A stretch of DNA of 64,000 nt from Verrucomicrobiota bacterium. GTDB lineage: Bacteria; Verrucomicrobiota; Verrucomicrobiia; Opitutales; Opitutaceae. Both the position numbers and the translations under genes were made by a program. This document shows positions 40,547 through 48,253 of the stretch, one piece after another. A model generated the notes under the pieces. That model made no database searches. It saw nothing but the letters and a program-made list of their open reading frames with translations, and was not told the origin of the DNA. The stretch spans positions 62,001 through 126,000 of the forward strand of contig JAEWBF010000064.1 in assembly GCA_023391285.1 (NCBI GenBank), written 5' to 3'. Every line of letters begins with the position of its first letter. Position 1 is the first letter of the stretch.

Positions 40547-41512
40547 TCACGCCTGATCCACTTCGCGATAAGCCCGAATCACCGCGCGTTCTCCATCGGC
40601 GCCCGGCATGGAATTCCCGTGCTCCATCCCCACCACGCCGGCGAATCCCTTCTTCTTCAAGTGACCAAAAACATTCCGATAGTTGATCTCGCCCGTGCCC
40701 GGCTCCTTTCGCCCCGGATTGTCTCCAGATTGAAAATACGCGATCTCATCCCAGCAGCGATCGATGTTCGGGATCAGATTCCCCTCTGAGATCTGCTGGT
40801 GGTAAATATCGAACAAGATCTTGCACGCGGGACTATCGACCGCCTTGCAGAGCGCGTAGGCCTGGTCGGACTTCTGCAAAAACGTCCCGCCGTGGTTCGC
40901 ATACCAATTCAACGGCTCCAGCACCATCACGAGTCCGTGCGGTTCGAGAATCTCCGCGCATCGCCGCAGCAGCGCGATCGCATTCGCCGTCTGATACCCT
41001 TCCGCCAGCCGCGGTCCGCCATAACGATTCCAGTCGCCATACTCCTTCGTCTGCTGATGCACCGATCCAGGCACGACGGTCATCCACTTCGCTCCGCAGC
41101 GTTTTGCCACGTCCACCGCATTCCGCATCTGCCGCAGGATCTCCTCCTGCCTTCCGGCGTCCGTCGTCACGAAGACGGGATCCGTGAAATTGGCATACGC
41201 GACAAACACGCCCATTTGCATCTTTCGCTCAGCGAGGACACGCCCGATTTCCTCCTGCTCCGCCGGCGACCGCCCCGGCATCCCATTGTCCTCCCACGCC
41301 GTGAAGCCTTGGTCCGACGCGAACTTGATCTGGTCGATCACATTCGCGCCCCCCAGCTCCTTGAACATGCCCGGATGCGGCGCATACCCGAGTTGAAACT
41401 GGCCCGTCGCGCCACCCGCTGAGTTCGCGGCCTGCCCCGCAAGCCGGTTGCCGGCCAACAACGTTGCTGCGCTCGCCGCGAGCGAGGACTTCAAAAAGGT
41501 GCGTCGATTCAT
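40547..41512 (-). CDS. Hydroxypyruvate isomerase-like TIM-barrel protein with Tat signal
   Basis: A 321-residue member of the xylose-isomerase-like TIM-barrel superfamily close to hydroxypyruvate isomerase. It starts with a twin-arginine signal (MNRRTFLKSSLAASAATLLAG). Barrel motifs are MVLEPLNWYANHGG, CKILFDIYHQQISEGN and VVGMEHGNSMPG, with Glu, Asp and His metal ligands of this fold. The start at 41512 is set by the signal peptide. It lies 84 bases downstream of a secreted beta-sandwich protein on the same strand. The actual substrate is unknown. Confidence 0.82.
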   Translation of the reverse strand: MNRRTFLKSSLAASAATLLAGNRLAGQAANSAGGATGQFQLGYAPHPGMFKELGGANVIDQIKFASDQGFTAWEDNGMPGRSPAEQEEIGRVLAERKMQMGVFVAYANFTDPVFVTTDAGRQEEILRQMRNAVDVAKRCGAKWMTVVPGSVHQQTKEYGDWNRYGGPRLAEGYQTANAIALLRRCAEILEPHGLVMVLEPLNWYANHGGTFLQKSDQAYALCKAVDSPACKILFDIYHQQISEGNLIPNIDRCWDEIAYFQSGDNPGRKEPGTGEINYRNVFGHLKKKGFAGVVGMEHGNSMPGADGERAVIRAYREVDQA

Positions 41513-41596
41513 GAGGTTTGGGGTCTGAGTTTTCGCGGAGGCTAAGCACGCTCCACACTTTGCCAAGCGTGAGCGTCTGAACCGCTCGAGCAATCC

Positions 41597-42790
41597 TCAC
41601 CGCCTCGTCGTGAAATGCAGCTTGGGCGCCGTCTCGCCGCTTTCGGACGCATAGATCGACGCCGCCATCGCGCCCAGCGGTCGAATCACCAGACCCTTCG
41701 TCCGGCCATCGATCAGCCGCTGCATCACCGGCCGCGGCAACGTCAGATACGTCTTCTCTCCACGCTTCGCCGCCAAATCCAGGTCGATCGTCGTCTGGCC
41801 GTTAAACACGTCCGCCGGGTTCTGCCCGTCCAAGATATTCCGATACGTGACCGCCTCCTGCTCCCACGCCGGATTTCCCGCCAGGATTTCGAACACCCGG
41901 ATTTTCCCAAACTCCACCCCCAAGTCCTCGCCATATGCCTGCACGTAACTTCCACCGCGCGGCGCCGCCCAGGTCGTCACTTCCAACACCCCCGCTCCCT
42001 CGAGTTTCGCGCCTCGAAACGCCTCCAAATCCCACCGCAACACCGCCGCTTGCGTTCCCCCAATCGCGAGAATGCGAACCGCTCTATCTCGATCTTCCAC
42101 CTGCCAGTCGTTGAAATTCACGTCCGGGAAATCCGAATCGATCACGCTGTCCTGCGTCGCGTTCACGTGATGCGCGAACTTCGCCACATCGCCGACCGGC
42201 GGATGATAGATCAGCGGCTCACCCACGTCCGGCTTCGCTCCTTCCCGCCGCACGACATCCGCACGATAGTAATCCACGTCCACGTGATACTTGCCCGGCC
42301 CCCAATCCGTCGCCGCCAGCTGCACAAACAGCGTATCGCCCGGCCGCGCATCGAGATCTCGCGTCGTCATGCTGATCGTATGCCATCCGTCCGTGTCGGG
42401 AATGTCGTATTCACGCAGGTGCTGGTGAAAATCCGTCGTGCGTTGCGTGTTCACCATGAAGTTCAGCCGCCGTGGCGCGTGACTCACACGAACCCTCGCC
42501 TCAACGCGCAACTCATACGCCGGATCCTCCAACTGCTTCAAATCGACGAGGCTCGACACATCCCGCTTGATCAGCGTCCACCACACATTGTGCCGGTCGG
42601 CCGTGCCATCGATCTGCATACGCGCGAACCCATCACGCGGCACAAACTCGATCTTCGCGACCCCATCGCCGCTCATCGTGAACCAACCATTGATCTTCGC
42701 TCCATCGAAGGAATCGAAAAACTGCGCGTTCGCCGCTGCGGCCATCGCCAACGCAATCGAGGAAACCAAAATCTTCCGTGAACAATTCAT
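41597..42790 (-). CDS. Secreted two-domain beta-sandwich protein, likely carbohydrate-binding
   Basis: A 397-residue exported protein (signal about 1-22, ending AAANAQ). The first domain (about 23-185) looks like a concanavalin/CBM-type sandwich (FDSFDGAKINGWFTMSGDG, DTDGWHTISMTT). The second (about 215-397) resembles the DNRLRE/disaggregatase-related sandwich (TQDSVIDSDFPDVNFNDW, VLRWDLEAFRGAKLEGAG, YRNILDGQNPADVFNG). Neither has visible catalytic residues. I infer binding to a surface polysaccharide. It precedes the hydroxypyruvate isomerase-like gene. Confidence 0.65.
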   Translation of the reverse strand: MNCSRKILVSSIALAMAAAANAQFFDSFDGAKINGWFTMSGDGVAKIEFVPRDGFARMQIDGTADRHNVWWTLIKRDVSSLVDLKQLEDPAYELRVEARVRVSHAPRRLNFMVNTQRTTDFHQHLREYDIPDTDGWHTISMTTRDLDARPGDTLFVQLAATDWGPGKYHVDVDYYRADVVRREGAKPDVGEPLIYHPPVGDVAKFAHHVNATQDSVIDSDFPDVNFNDWQVEDRDRAVRILAIGGTQAAVLRWDLEAFRGAKLEGAGVLEVTTWAAPRGGSYVQAYGEDLGVEFGKIRVFEILAGNPAWEQEAVTYRNILDGQNPADVFNGQTTIDLDLAAKRGEKTYLTLPRPVMQRLIDGRTKGLVIRPLGAMAASIYASESGETAPKLHFTTRR

Positions 42791-42853
42791 GAGGTGTGGG
42801 GATGCCGCAACATGCCTCCGCCACCGCCAAGCGCAATGCCGCTTCCCACCTCG

Positions 42854-43825
42854 CTACCAAACCCGCGCCGCCACGACGCGCTCCACTTCGGCCTCCGTCG
42901 CATCGTCGAGATCGGGCAGAAAATCCAATTGGGTGCGCCGCTCTATTTCGTCGATCGAGGCTAAATAGCGGTCCGCTGACATCTCCGACGAAGCATCCTG
43001 CGGCACGATAAACGCCAGCGTCCGCAACTTCCCTTCGTGCTCGTCCACCACGATCAGGAAAAACGCCTCCGGCACTTGCACCACGCCGCGCAGCTCCTTC
43101 GGCCTTTCGCCAAAGATCGGCCCCGCAATCGCCCACACTTCCTCGTAGCGCGCGGGGTAGCTGGTCGCGATCTTCATCTCCAACTGCTTCCACACGCCTG
43201 CGTTCAACGCGTGCCGTTGCGGCGTGATGTTCGACATCAGAAACGTTTCCTCCTGCGCGTCGCGTCCATGCCTCGTGGCAATCGCATAATTCGGCGCAAG
43301 ATGCCCGCGGTCATATCCACTGCCCGTGTAAACATCCGGATCCACGCGCGCAGCAGTGCGCCGATCCACGGAAAACCGTTCCGGCCGCGGCGGTGTCGAC
43401 GGCAGCTTCGCCAGATCCCGCACCCGATACGCTGCCCACGCTGGATTTCCGCGCGCCTCGTTGTAGCCCACCACAAATCCTCGATTCACCAACACCCGCA
43501 GAAACGCCGCCTCTGCCCCCGATGGAGTGCGCGGCGTCCCGCCGTAAAGATGCGTCTTGTCACCCGCCGCAATCCGCCCGCTCGCCGGGTTCGCATAATA
43601 AAGCTGCCAGATGTCGGTCGCGACATCGACCGCCGACACGCCTTTGTCGCGCGCCCACGCCGTCGCCACCAGCCGCCGAACCTCACTCTGCCGTTCCGCC
43701 GGTTGCAGGAAATACCAGCCGCCCACGACCGCCGCGATCGCAACGTTCAGATACAACAACCACCGCGCCGGCAGAGGCAGGCGGGTTCTACGCGAGCGGG
43801 AGGAAGTGCGACGTCGACGCGCCAT
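42854..43825 (-). CDS. DNA/RNA non-specific endonuclease (NucA-type), membrane-anchored
   Basis: A 323-residue protein with an Arg-rich start, one membrane segment (about 17-39, LPARWLLYLNVAIAAVVGGWYF) and the beta-beta-alpha metal nuclease domain. The signature is GYDRGHLAPNYAI, with the catalytic His in DRGH, followed by MSNITPQRHALNAGVWKQLE, which supplies the metal-binding asparagine. Members degrade DNA and RNA outside the cytoplasm, for nutrition or defence. The extra N-terminal 140 residues have no recognised domain. Its start codon overlaps the plus-strand ATG at 43824 on the other strand. Confidence 0.85.
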   Translation of the reverse strand: MARRRRTSSRSRRTRLPLPARWLLYLNVAIAAVVGGWYFLQPAERQSEVRRLVATAWARDKGVSAVDVATDIWQLYYANPASGRIAAGDKTHLYGGTPRTPSGAEAAFLRVLVNRGFVVGYNEARGNPAWAAYRVRDLAKLPSTPPRPERFSVDRRTAARVDPDVYTGSGYDRGHLAPNYAIATRHGRDAQEETFLMSNITPQRHALNAGVWKQLEMKIATSYPARYEEVWAIAGPIFGERPKELRGVVQVPEAFFLIVVDEHEGKLRTLAFIVPQDASSEMSADRYLASIDEIERRTQLDFLPDLDDATEAEVERVVAARVW

Positions 43826-43937
43826 GATCGCCGCGATTACCGCCACCTTCGACGCGTCGCTCAAGCTCGCGTTGCTGTTTCTCGCCGCTCGCCACGAAGA
43901 GCTTGCTGCGTCATCGCCCCACCGTTGCCATCCCCTC

Positions 43938-44675
43938 GTGAACGCACCCGAGATCGCGATCATCGCCGACGTGCATGGCAACGCTCGCGCCCTCGAAGCC
44001 GTGCTCGCGGATATCGCCCGCCTCGGTTCAAAAACCATCGTTAACCTCGGCGACAACGCCAACGGCCCCCTCGAACCCGCGCGTTGCGTCCAACTCCTTC
44101 GCGCCAGTGGCGCCGTTCACGTGCGCGGCAACGGCGACCGGATGACCGGCGAAGGCGGACCTCACGTCCGCGGTTCGGCCGCTTTCGGCCGCGAGCGGCT
44201 CAATCCGGACGCGCTCCGCTGGCTGCACGAGCTTCCCCCGCTCGTCGAGCGCGACGACTGGGTCGCCTTTCACGCCACGCCGCACAGCGACGAAGACTAC
44301 TTCCTCGAAACCATCGCAGGCCGTGCCACCACGCTCGCCTCGCCCGCCGACATCTCGGCAAAACTCGGACCCCTCAACGCGTCGCTCGTGCTTTGTGGCC
44401 ACACGCATCTGCAACGGCTCGTGCGCCTGCCCGATGGCCGCACGATCGTAAATCCCGGCAGCGTCGGTCTTCCTGCCTACGAAGACGAAACTCCCACTCC
44501 GCACGTCATCGAGGCCGGAAGCCCGCACGCCCGCTATGCCACCGCTCATCGCGAAGCCGGCGAGTGGCACATCGTGTTTCATGCAGTCGCTTACGATTGG
44601 AACGCTGCCGCCGCGACCGCGCGTGCCGCCGGTTGGCCTGGGTGGGCCGCGCAGCTCGAAACCGGTCGTTGCTGA
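43938..44675 (+). CDS. Calcineurin-like metallophosphoesterase
   Basis: Cytoplasmic 245-residue phosphoesterase of the YfcE/MJ0936 type. Motifs are ADVHGNARALEAVL, LGDNANGPL, GNGDRM, FHATPHS and GHTHLQ, followed by NPGSVGLP. The spacing of the five metal-binding blocks is complete. The start is uncertain: GTG at 43938 (MNAPEIAIIADVHGN) fits the family, while ATG at 43824 would add about 38 residues that look like an intergenic leader. It converges on the acyltransferase gene, which ends 6 bases further on. Confidence 0.83.
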   Translation: MNAPEIAIIADVHGNARALEAVLADIARLGSKTIVNLGDNANGPLEPARCVQLLRASGAVHVRGNGDRMTGEGGPHVRGSAAFGRERLNPDALRWLHELPPLVERDDWVAFHATPHSDEDYFLETIAGRATTLASPADISAKLGPLNASLVLCGHTHLQRLVRLPDGRTIVNPGSVGLPAYEDETPTPHVIEAGSPHARYATAHREAGEWHIVFHAVAYDWNAAAATARAAGWPGWAAQLETGRC

Positions 44676-44681
44676 ACGCGT

Positions 44682-45899
44682 TCAACGCACCGCCGCGCCG
44701 GCCTCCACCTCGTCCACACTCGAACGACGTGCCGCGCTCGCGCCCACGCCGCGCATATCGGCCCAGCGCTGAATCGTTGCGCTCCTCCGCCACAAGCGAT
44801 TCCCGAACGCCGCAAACCGGTTTTCAACCTGCTCCGTGCACACCCGCGCCAGCGCCAGCGCACAAAGTCCGCTCACGACCACGAACGCGCACCACCCGAA
44901 CCCCGTGCTGAAGTCTCCACCGGCCCACCGCCACCCGCGCACCACCAGTTGCTGCACCGGAATGTGCAGCAAATAAAGCGAGTAACTCACGAGCCCGATC
45001 GGCGCCAACCGCCGCTCGATCTCGAAACGACGCGTGCGCGAGAGCAGCATCGCTTCGAACGCCGCGCCCATCAGCACGCGAATCGCGAGCCACTCGATGA
45101 ACTGCATCCCTTGGGCCCGCGCCGCCACCAGCGCCACCGCCGCGGCAAACATGATCCATCCCGGACGCGGAAAAACTCGCACGCCCGCCAGATGCCGGTC
45201 CGCCAGATAAACGCCCAGCGACCACTCCGCCCACCAGCGCAGCGGAAAATATCGCAGATACGCCGCATCCGTGAACTGCGGCACCACGAACATGAACGTC
45301 ATCGATACGATCCACGCCACCGCCACCGCAAAACCCGCGGATCGCCGCGCGACCATGAACAGGAAAAATGGATACAAGAGATCCAGCTGCCACTGCACCG
45401 CGACATACCAGTGCGCGTGATTGATCGAGAAGAAGTAGCCGGGCCACAGCGTTTTCAGCAGCGAAGCATTCACCGCCAGCTTCCTCAGTCCGTCCCAGCT
45501 GAAGGGTTCGCTGTAGCTCACGAAATATGAAAACAGCAGCGCGACCCAAAAGACCGGCACCAACCGCCAGAACCGGCGCCACAGGAAAAATTTCACGAAC
45601 GTCCGCCGCGACCGCCGGCTCTCCGTCAGACGCGAACGTTGATAGGCGCGATACCCGAAATAGCCCGCCACCATGAAAAAGATGATCACGAACTGCTCGA
45701 CCCGCGGCAGTGCCGCCAACAACGCGCTGACCAAACTCTGATCCAGCCACGTTGCCGCGGCTGCCTCCCGCCCCCCGAACGGCACCGTAAACGCGTGGAA
45801 TAACACCACACCGATAATCGCCAGCGCGCGCACCGTGATCGCACGATCCAGCCGGATGCGAAGCGGCACCCTCCCCGACGAGATGTTGGAACGAAACAT
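44682..45899 (-). CDS. Acyltransferase 3 family membrane protein
   Basis: A 405-residue inner-membrane acyltransferase with about ten hydrophobic segments. The start RALAIIGVVLFHAF carries the conserved histidine (VLFHAF), WRRFWRLVPVFWVALLFSYF follows, and the C-terminal LVSYSLYLLHIPVQQLV is the family's last conserved block. Members acylate surface polysaccharides or lipids (OafA type). Which acceptor is used is unknown. The start at 45899 (MFRSNISSGR) or GTG at 45905 is possible. Confidence 0.85.
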   Translation of the reverse strand: MFRSNISSGRVPLRIRLDRAITVRALAIIGVVLFHAFTVPFGGREAAAATWLDQSLVSALLAALPRVEQFVIIFFMVAGYFGYRAYQRSRLTESRRSRRTFVKFFLWRRFWRLVPVFWVALLFSYFVSYSEPFSWDGLRKLAVNASLLKTLWPGYFFSINHAHWYVAVQWQLDLLYPFFLFMVARRSAGFAVAVAWIVSMTFMFVVPQFTDAAYLRYFPLRWWAEWSLGVYLADRHLAGVRVFPRPGWIMFAAAVALVAARAQGMQFIEWLAIRVLMGAAFEAMLLSRTRRFEIERRLAPIGLVSYSLYLLHIPVQQLVVRGWRWAGGDFSTGFGWCAFVVVSGLCALALARVCTEQVENRFAAFGNRLWRRSATIQRWADMRGVGASAARRSSVDEVEAGAAVR

Positions 45900-46035
45900 G
45901 GACACGGAAGCTTGGATGGCCTCCGAGACTTCTACCGCGGGCGCGAGTGTCAGCCCGGTTCGCTTATTTTACCGGCAACACAGGTTTTCCCTTAGTCGCC
46001 CTGGTTCCTCTCGCTCCGATCCCTGCCAACGTGCC

Positions 46036-47175
46036 TCATGGCTTGGCCGACCGATCTCTCGCTCGCACCAACGAATCGATCACCGCAAAGTAAGCGGGCT
46101 TCGGCTTGAGCGAACGATCGAACAGCAAGGCATGATTGGTCCGGTTCTTCACCGGAAAATAGTTCAACCACGATCGTCCATCGTGCGATCCCCAGAACGT
46201 GATCATCTCCACCACACCAGGTTCGAGAATCGCATCGAAGATCTCCGCGTAACGCCGCGCAAGCTGCTCCTGCACGTCGTCCGGCAGCGCATCCGGATAC
46301 GGATTCGGCCCATGCTCCACCGTCTCCATATTCGCGCCGCTCACGGTTCGCGGCAGCACATCGACATCGAGTTCGGTCACCATCACCCGAAACCCCGCCG
46401 CATGAAACTCGCGGATCGCATCCGTGATCACGTGAACCTTCGGCTGGTTGGAATCGAGCATCCAGTGTCCCTGGATTCCAACCGCGTCGACGCGCGCACC
46501 CGCCGCCCGCAACTCCCGCAGCAGCCGCAACGTCTTCGCCCGCTTCGCCGGCAGTTCGATATTGTAATCGTTATAATACAGCTCCGCGTCCGGATCCGCT
46601 TCGTGCGCAAACTCGAATGCCTTCAGAATGAAATCATCCCCGATCGCGCGCCTCGCCGGAATATCCCGCAGATACTCGCCTTCGTCATCGCTGATCGCCT
46701 CGTTCACCACATCCCAGGATTTCACTTTTCCTTTGTAGTGGCGCACCACCGTCCGGATGAACCCTTTCATGTTCGCCAGCGCCTGCTCACGCGGCAGCGG
46801 CTTTCCGTCCTTGTCCTCGTAGAACCACGCTCGCGTGAGGTGCTGCCAAACGAGCATGTGCCCGTAGAACGCCATCCCATTTTCCTGCGCGAATGCCGCG
46901 ACCGCATCGCCCGCTTCAAACGTGTAGCGCCCTTCGTCGTCCACCAACAGCGCCGGCATCATGTCGCGGTGCGCTGTCAACGCGCTGAACTGTTCGCTGA
47001 TCAACGCCACCAGCGGCGCATTCTGCAGATCGAGCGCAGACGCCGCACAACCGATCACCAGTCTATCCCCCGCCGCCTCTCGCAACGTAATCGCCTCGGT
47101 GCCCGCTCCCACCGCCGCGCGGCTCAACCACAACCCGGAAACCAGACACAGCAGGGCAAGCTTGTGGGGTAACAT
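46036..47175 (-). CDS. GH10 endo-beta-1,4-xylanase, divergent
   Basis: Exported 379-residue enzyme (signal about 1-24). The acid/base Glu159 lies in KSWDVVNEAISDD and the nucleophile Glu269 in VMVTELDVDVLP, both in the usual spacing; YYNDYNIE also matches. It is divergent in the substrate cleft: the family's ENxMK block is AHRDMMPA here (about 68-75), and the HTLVWHSQ block is GHMLVWQHLTRAWF (about 105-118). The catalytic pair is complete, so I expect hydrolase activity, perhaps with altered specificity. It is divergent from the AlkC/AlkD-like gene. Confidence 0.87.
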   Translation of the reverse strand: MLPHKLALLCLVSGLWLSRAAVGAGTEAITLREAAGDRLVIGCAASALDLQNAPLVALISEQFSALTAHRDMMPALLVDDEGRYTFEAGDAVAAFAQENGMAFYGHMLVWQHLTRAWFYEDKDGKPLPREQALANMKGFIRTVVRHYKGKVKSWDVVNEAISDDEGEYLRDIPARRAIGDDFILKAFEFAHEADPDAELYYNDYNIELPAKRAKTLRLLRELRAAGARVDAVGIQGHWMLDSNQPKVHVITDAIREFHAAGFRVMVTELDVDVLPRTVSGANMETVEHGPNPYPDALPDDVQEQLARRYAEIFDAILEPGVVEMITFWGSHDGRSWLNYFPVKNRTNHALLFDRSLKPKPAYFAVIDSLVRARDRSAKP

Positions 47176-47240
47176 GCCTCGACTCTCGCCAACACCGCTC
47201 CTGACACAAGGCTGTCATCGCAACGCCCTATCGTCGCCCC

Positions 47241-48146
47241 ATGTCTTGCCTTCTTCCGCGAACCTCCCGTCGTCCGTTCTCCTCCCAACTCGCAGCCGTG
47301 GCGCCCGCGCAGCTTCGCTTTCCTTCGATCACCGCTTCGATGGAAAAAGGCGGCTCCCTGACCTCGCTGCTCGGCGACGCCGCCATCCGCTGCCTCGCCC
47401 ATAATCTCGCGCTCGCGTGGCCCAAATTCGACGCCGCCAAATTCCGCCGCGCGGCACGCGAGGAACTCGATTCGCTCTCGATCATGCAACGCGGCCTCCA
47501 TCTCGCCCGCGTGTTGCGTCACTATCTCCCGCCGCGCTACGAGGACGCCGTCGCCGTTCTGTTGCGATCGCTACCGCCGCCCGATTCAGCGACTTCGGAC
47601 CGGGGCCTCGGTGTGTTCTTCTTCCTCCCCCATGTTTCGTTCGTGGCGCTCTACGGCCTCGATCCCGAGCACAACGCCGGGATCGATCCTTTCGCGATTT
47701 CGATGCACGCGCATCGCGAACTCACGCGTCGCTTCACCGGCGAATTTTCCATCCGCCCGTTCCTCATCCGCTGGCCGGAACGCACGCTCGCCCAGCTGCT
47801 GGAGTGGACGCAAGATCCCGACCCTCACGTGCGCCGCCTCTGTTCCGAAGGCTCCCGTCCACGCCTGCCTTGGGCGCAACGAATTCCCGCCTTCGTCCAA
47901 GATCCTCGACCCACATTTCCCATCTTGGAAACGCTGAAGGACGACCCATCGCTCTACGTGCGTCGCAGCGTCGCCAATCACATCGGCGACATCGCGAAGG
48001 ACCACCCGGCGCTCGCATTCGAACTCTGCGAACGCTGGCTCGATGGCGCATCGCCCGAAAGAAAATGGCTCATCCGCCACGCCGTGCGTCATCCCGCCAA
48101 ACACCGCCATCCCGCCGCCCTCCGTCTCCGTCGCCTCGCTCAATAG
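47241..48146 (+). CDS. DNA alkylation repair (AlkC/AlkD-like) HEAT protein
   Basis: A 301-residue protein of HEAT-like helical repeats. The stretch WTQDPDPHVRRLCSEGSRPR (about 194-213), PWAQRIPAFVQDP and LKDDPSLYVRRSVANHIGDI are the conserved helices of AlkC/AlkD-type 3-methylpurine DNA glycosylases. The family flips out alkylated bases without a conventional pocket. The 5' end is uncertain: ATG at 47241 gives a 33-residue basic leader, while ATG at 47340 (MEKGGSLTSLLGD) is closer to family starts. Confidence 0.82.
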   Translation: MSCLLPRTSRRPFSSQLAAVAPAQLRFPSITASMEKGGSLTSLLGDAAIRCLAHNLALAWPKFDAAKFRRAAREELDSLSIMQRGLHLARVLRHYLPPRYEDAVAVLLRSLPPPDSATSDRGLGVFFFLPHVSFVALYGLDPEHNAGIDPFAISMHAHRELTRRFTGEFSIRPFLIRWPERTLAQLLEWTQDPDPHVRRLCSEGSRPRLPWAQRIPAFVQDPRPTFPILETLKDDPSLYVRRSVANHIGDIAKDHPALAFELCERWLDGASPERKWLIRHAVRHPAKHRHPAALRLRRLAQ

Positions 48147-48253
48147 GCGAAGCGGAGCGGTCCTGCTGCCTGTAGCGCGCACCGCAACGACTCACTTCCA
48201 AAAACCCTGTAACCTTTCCCTACGGCTCGGGTTTTGTCGGCAGCCCTTCACTC

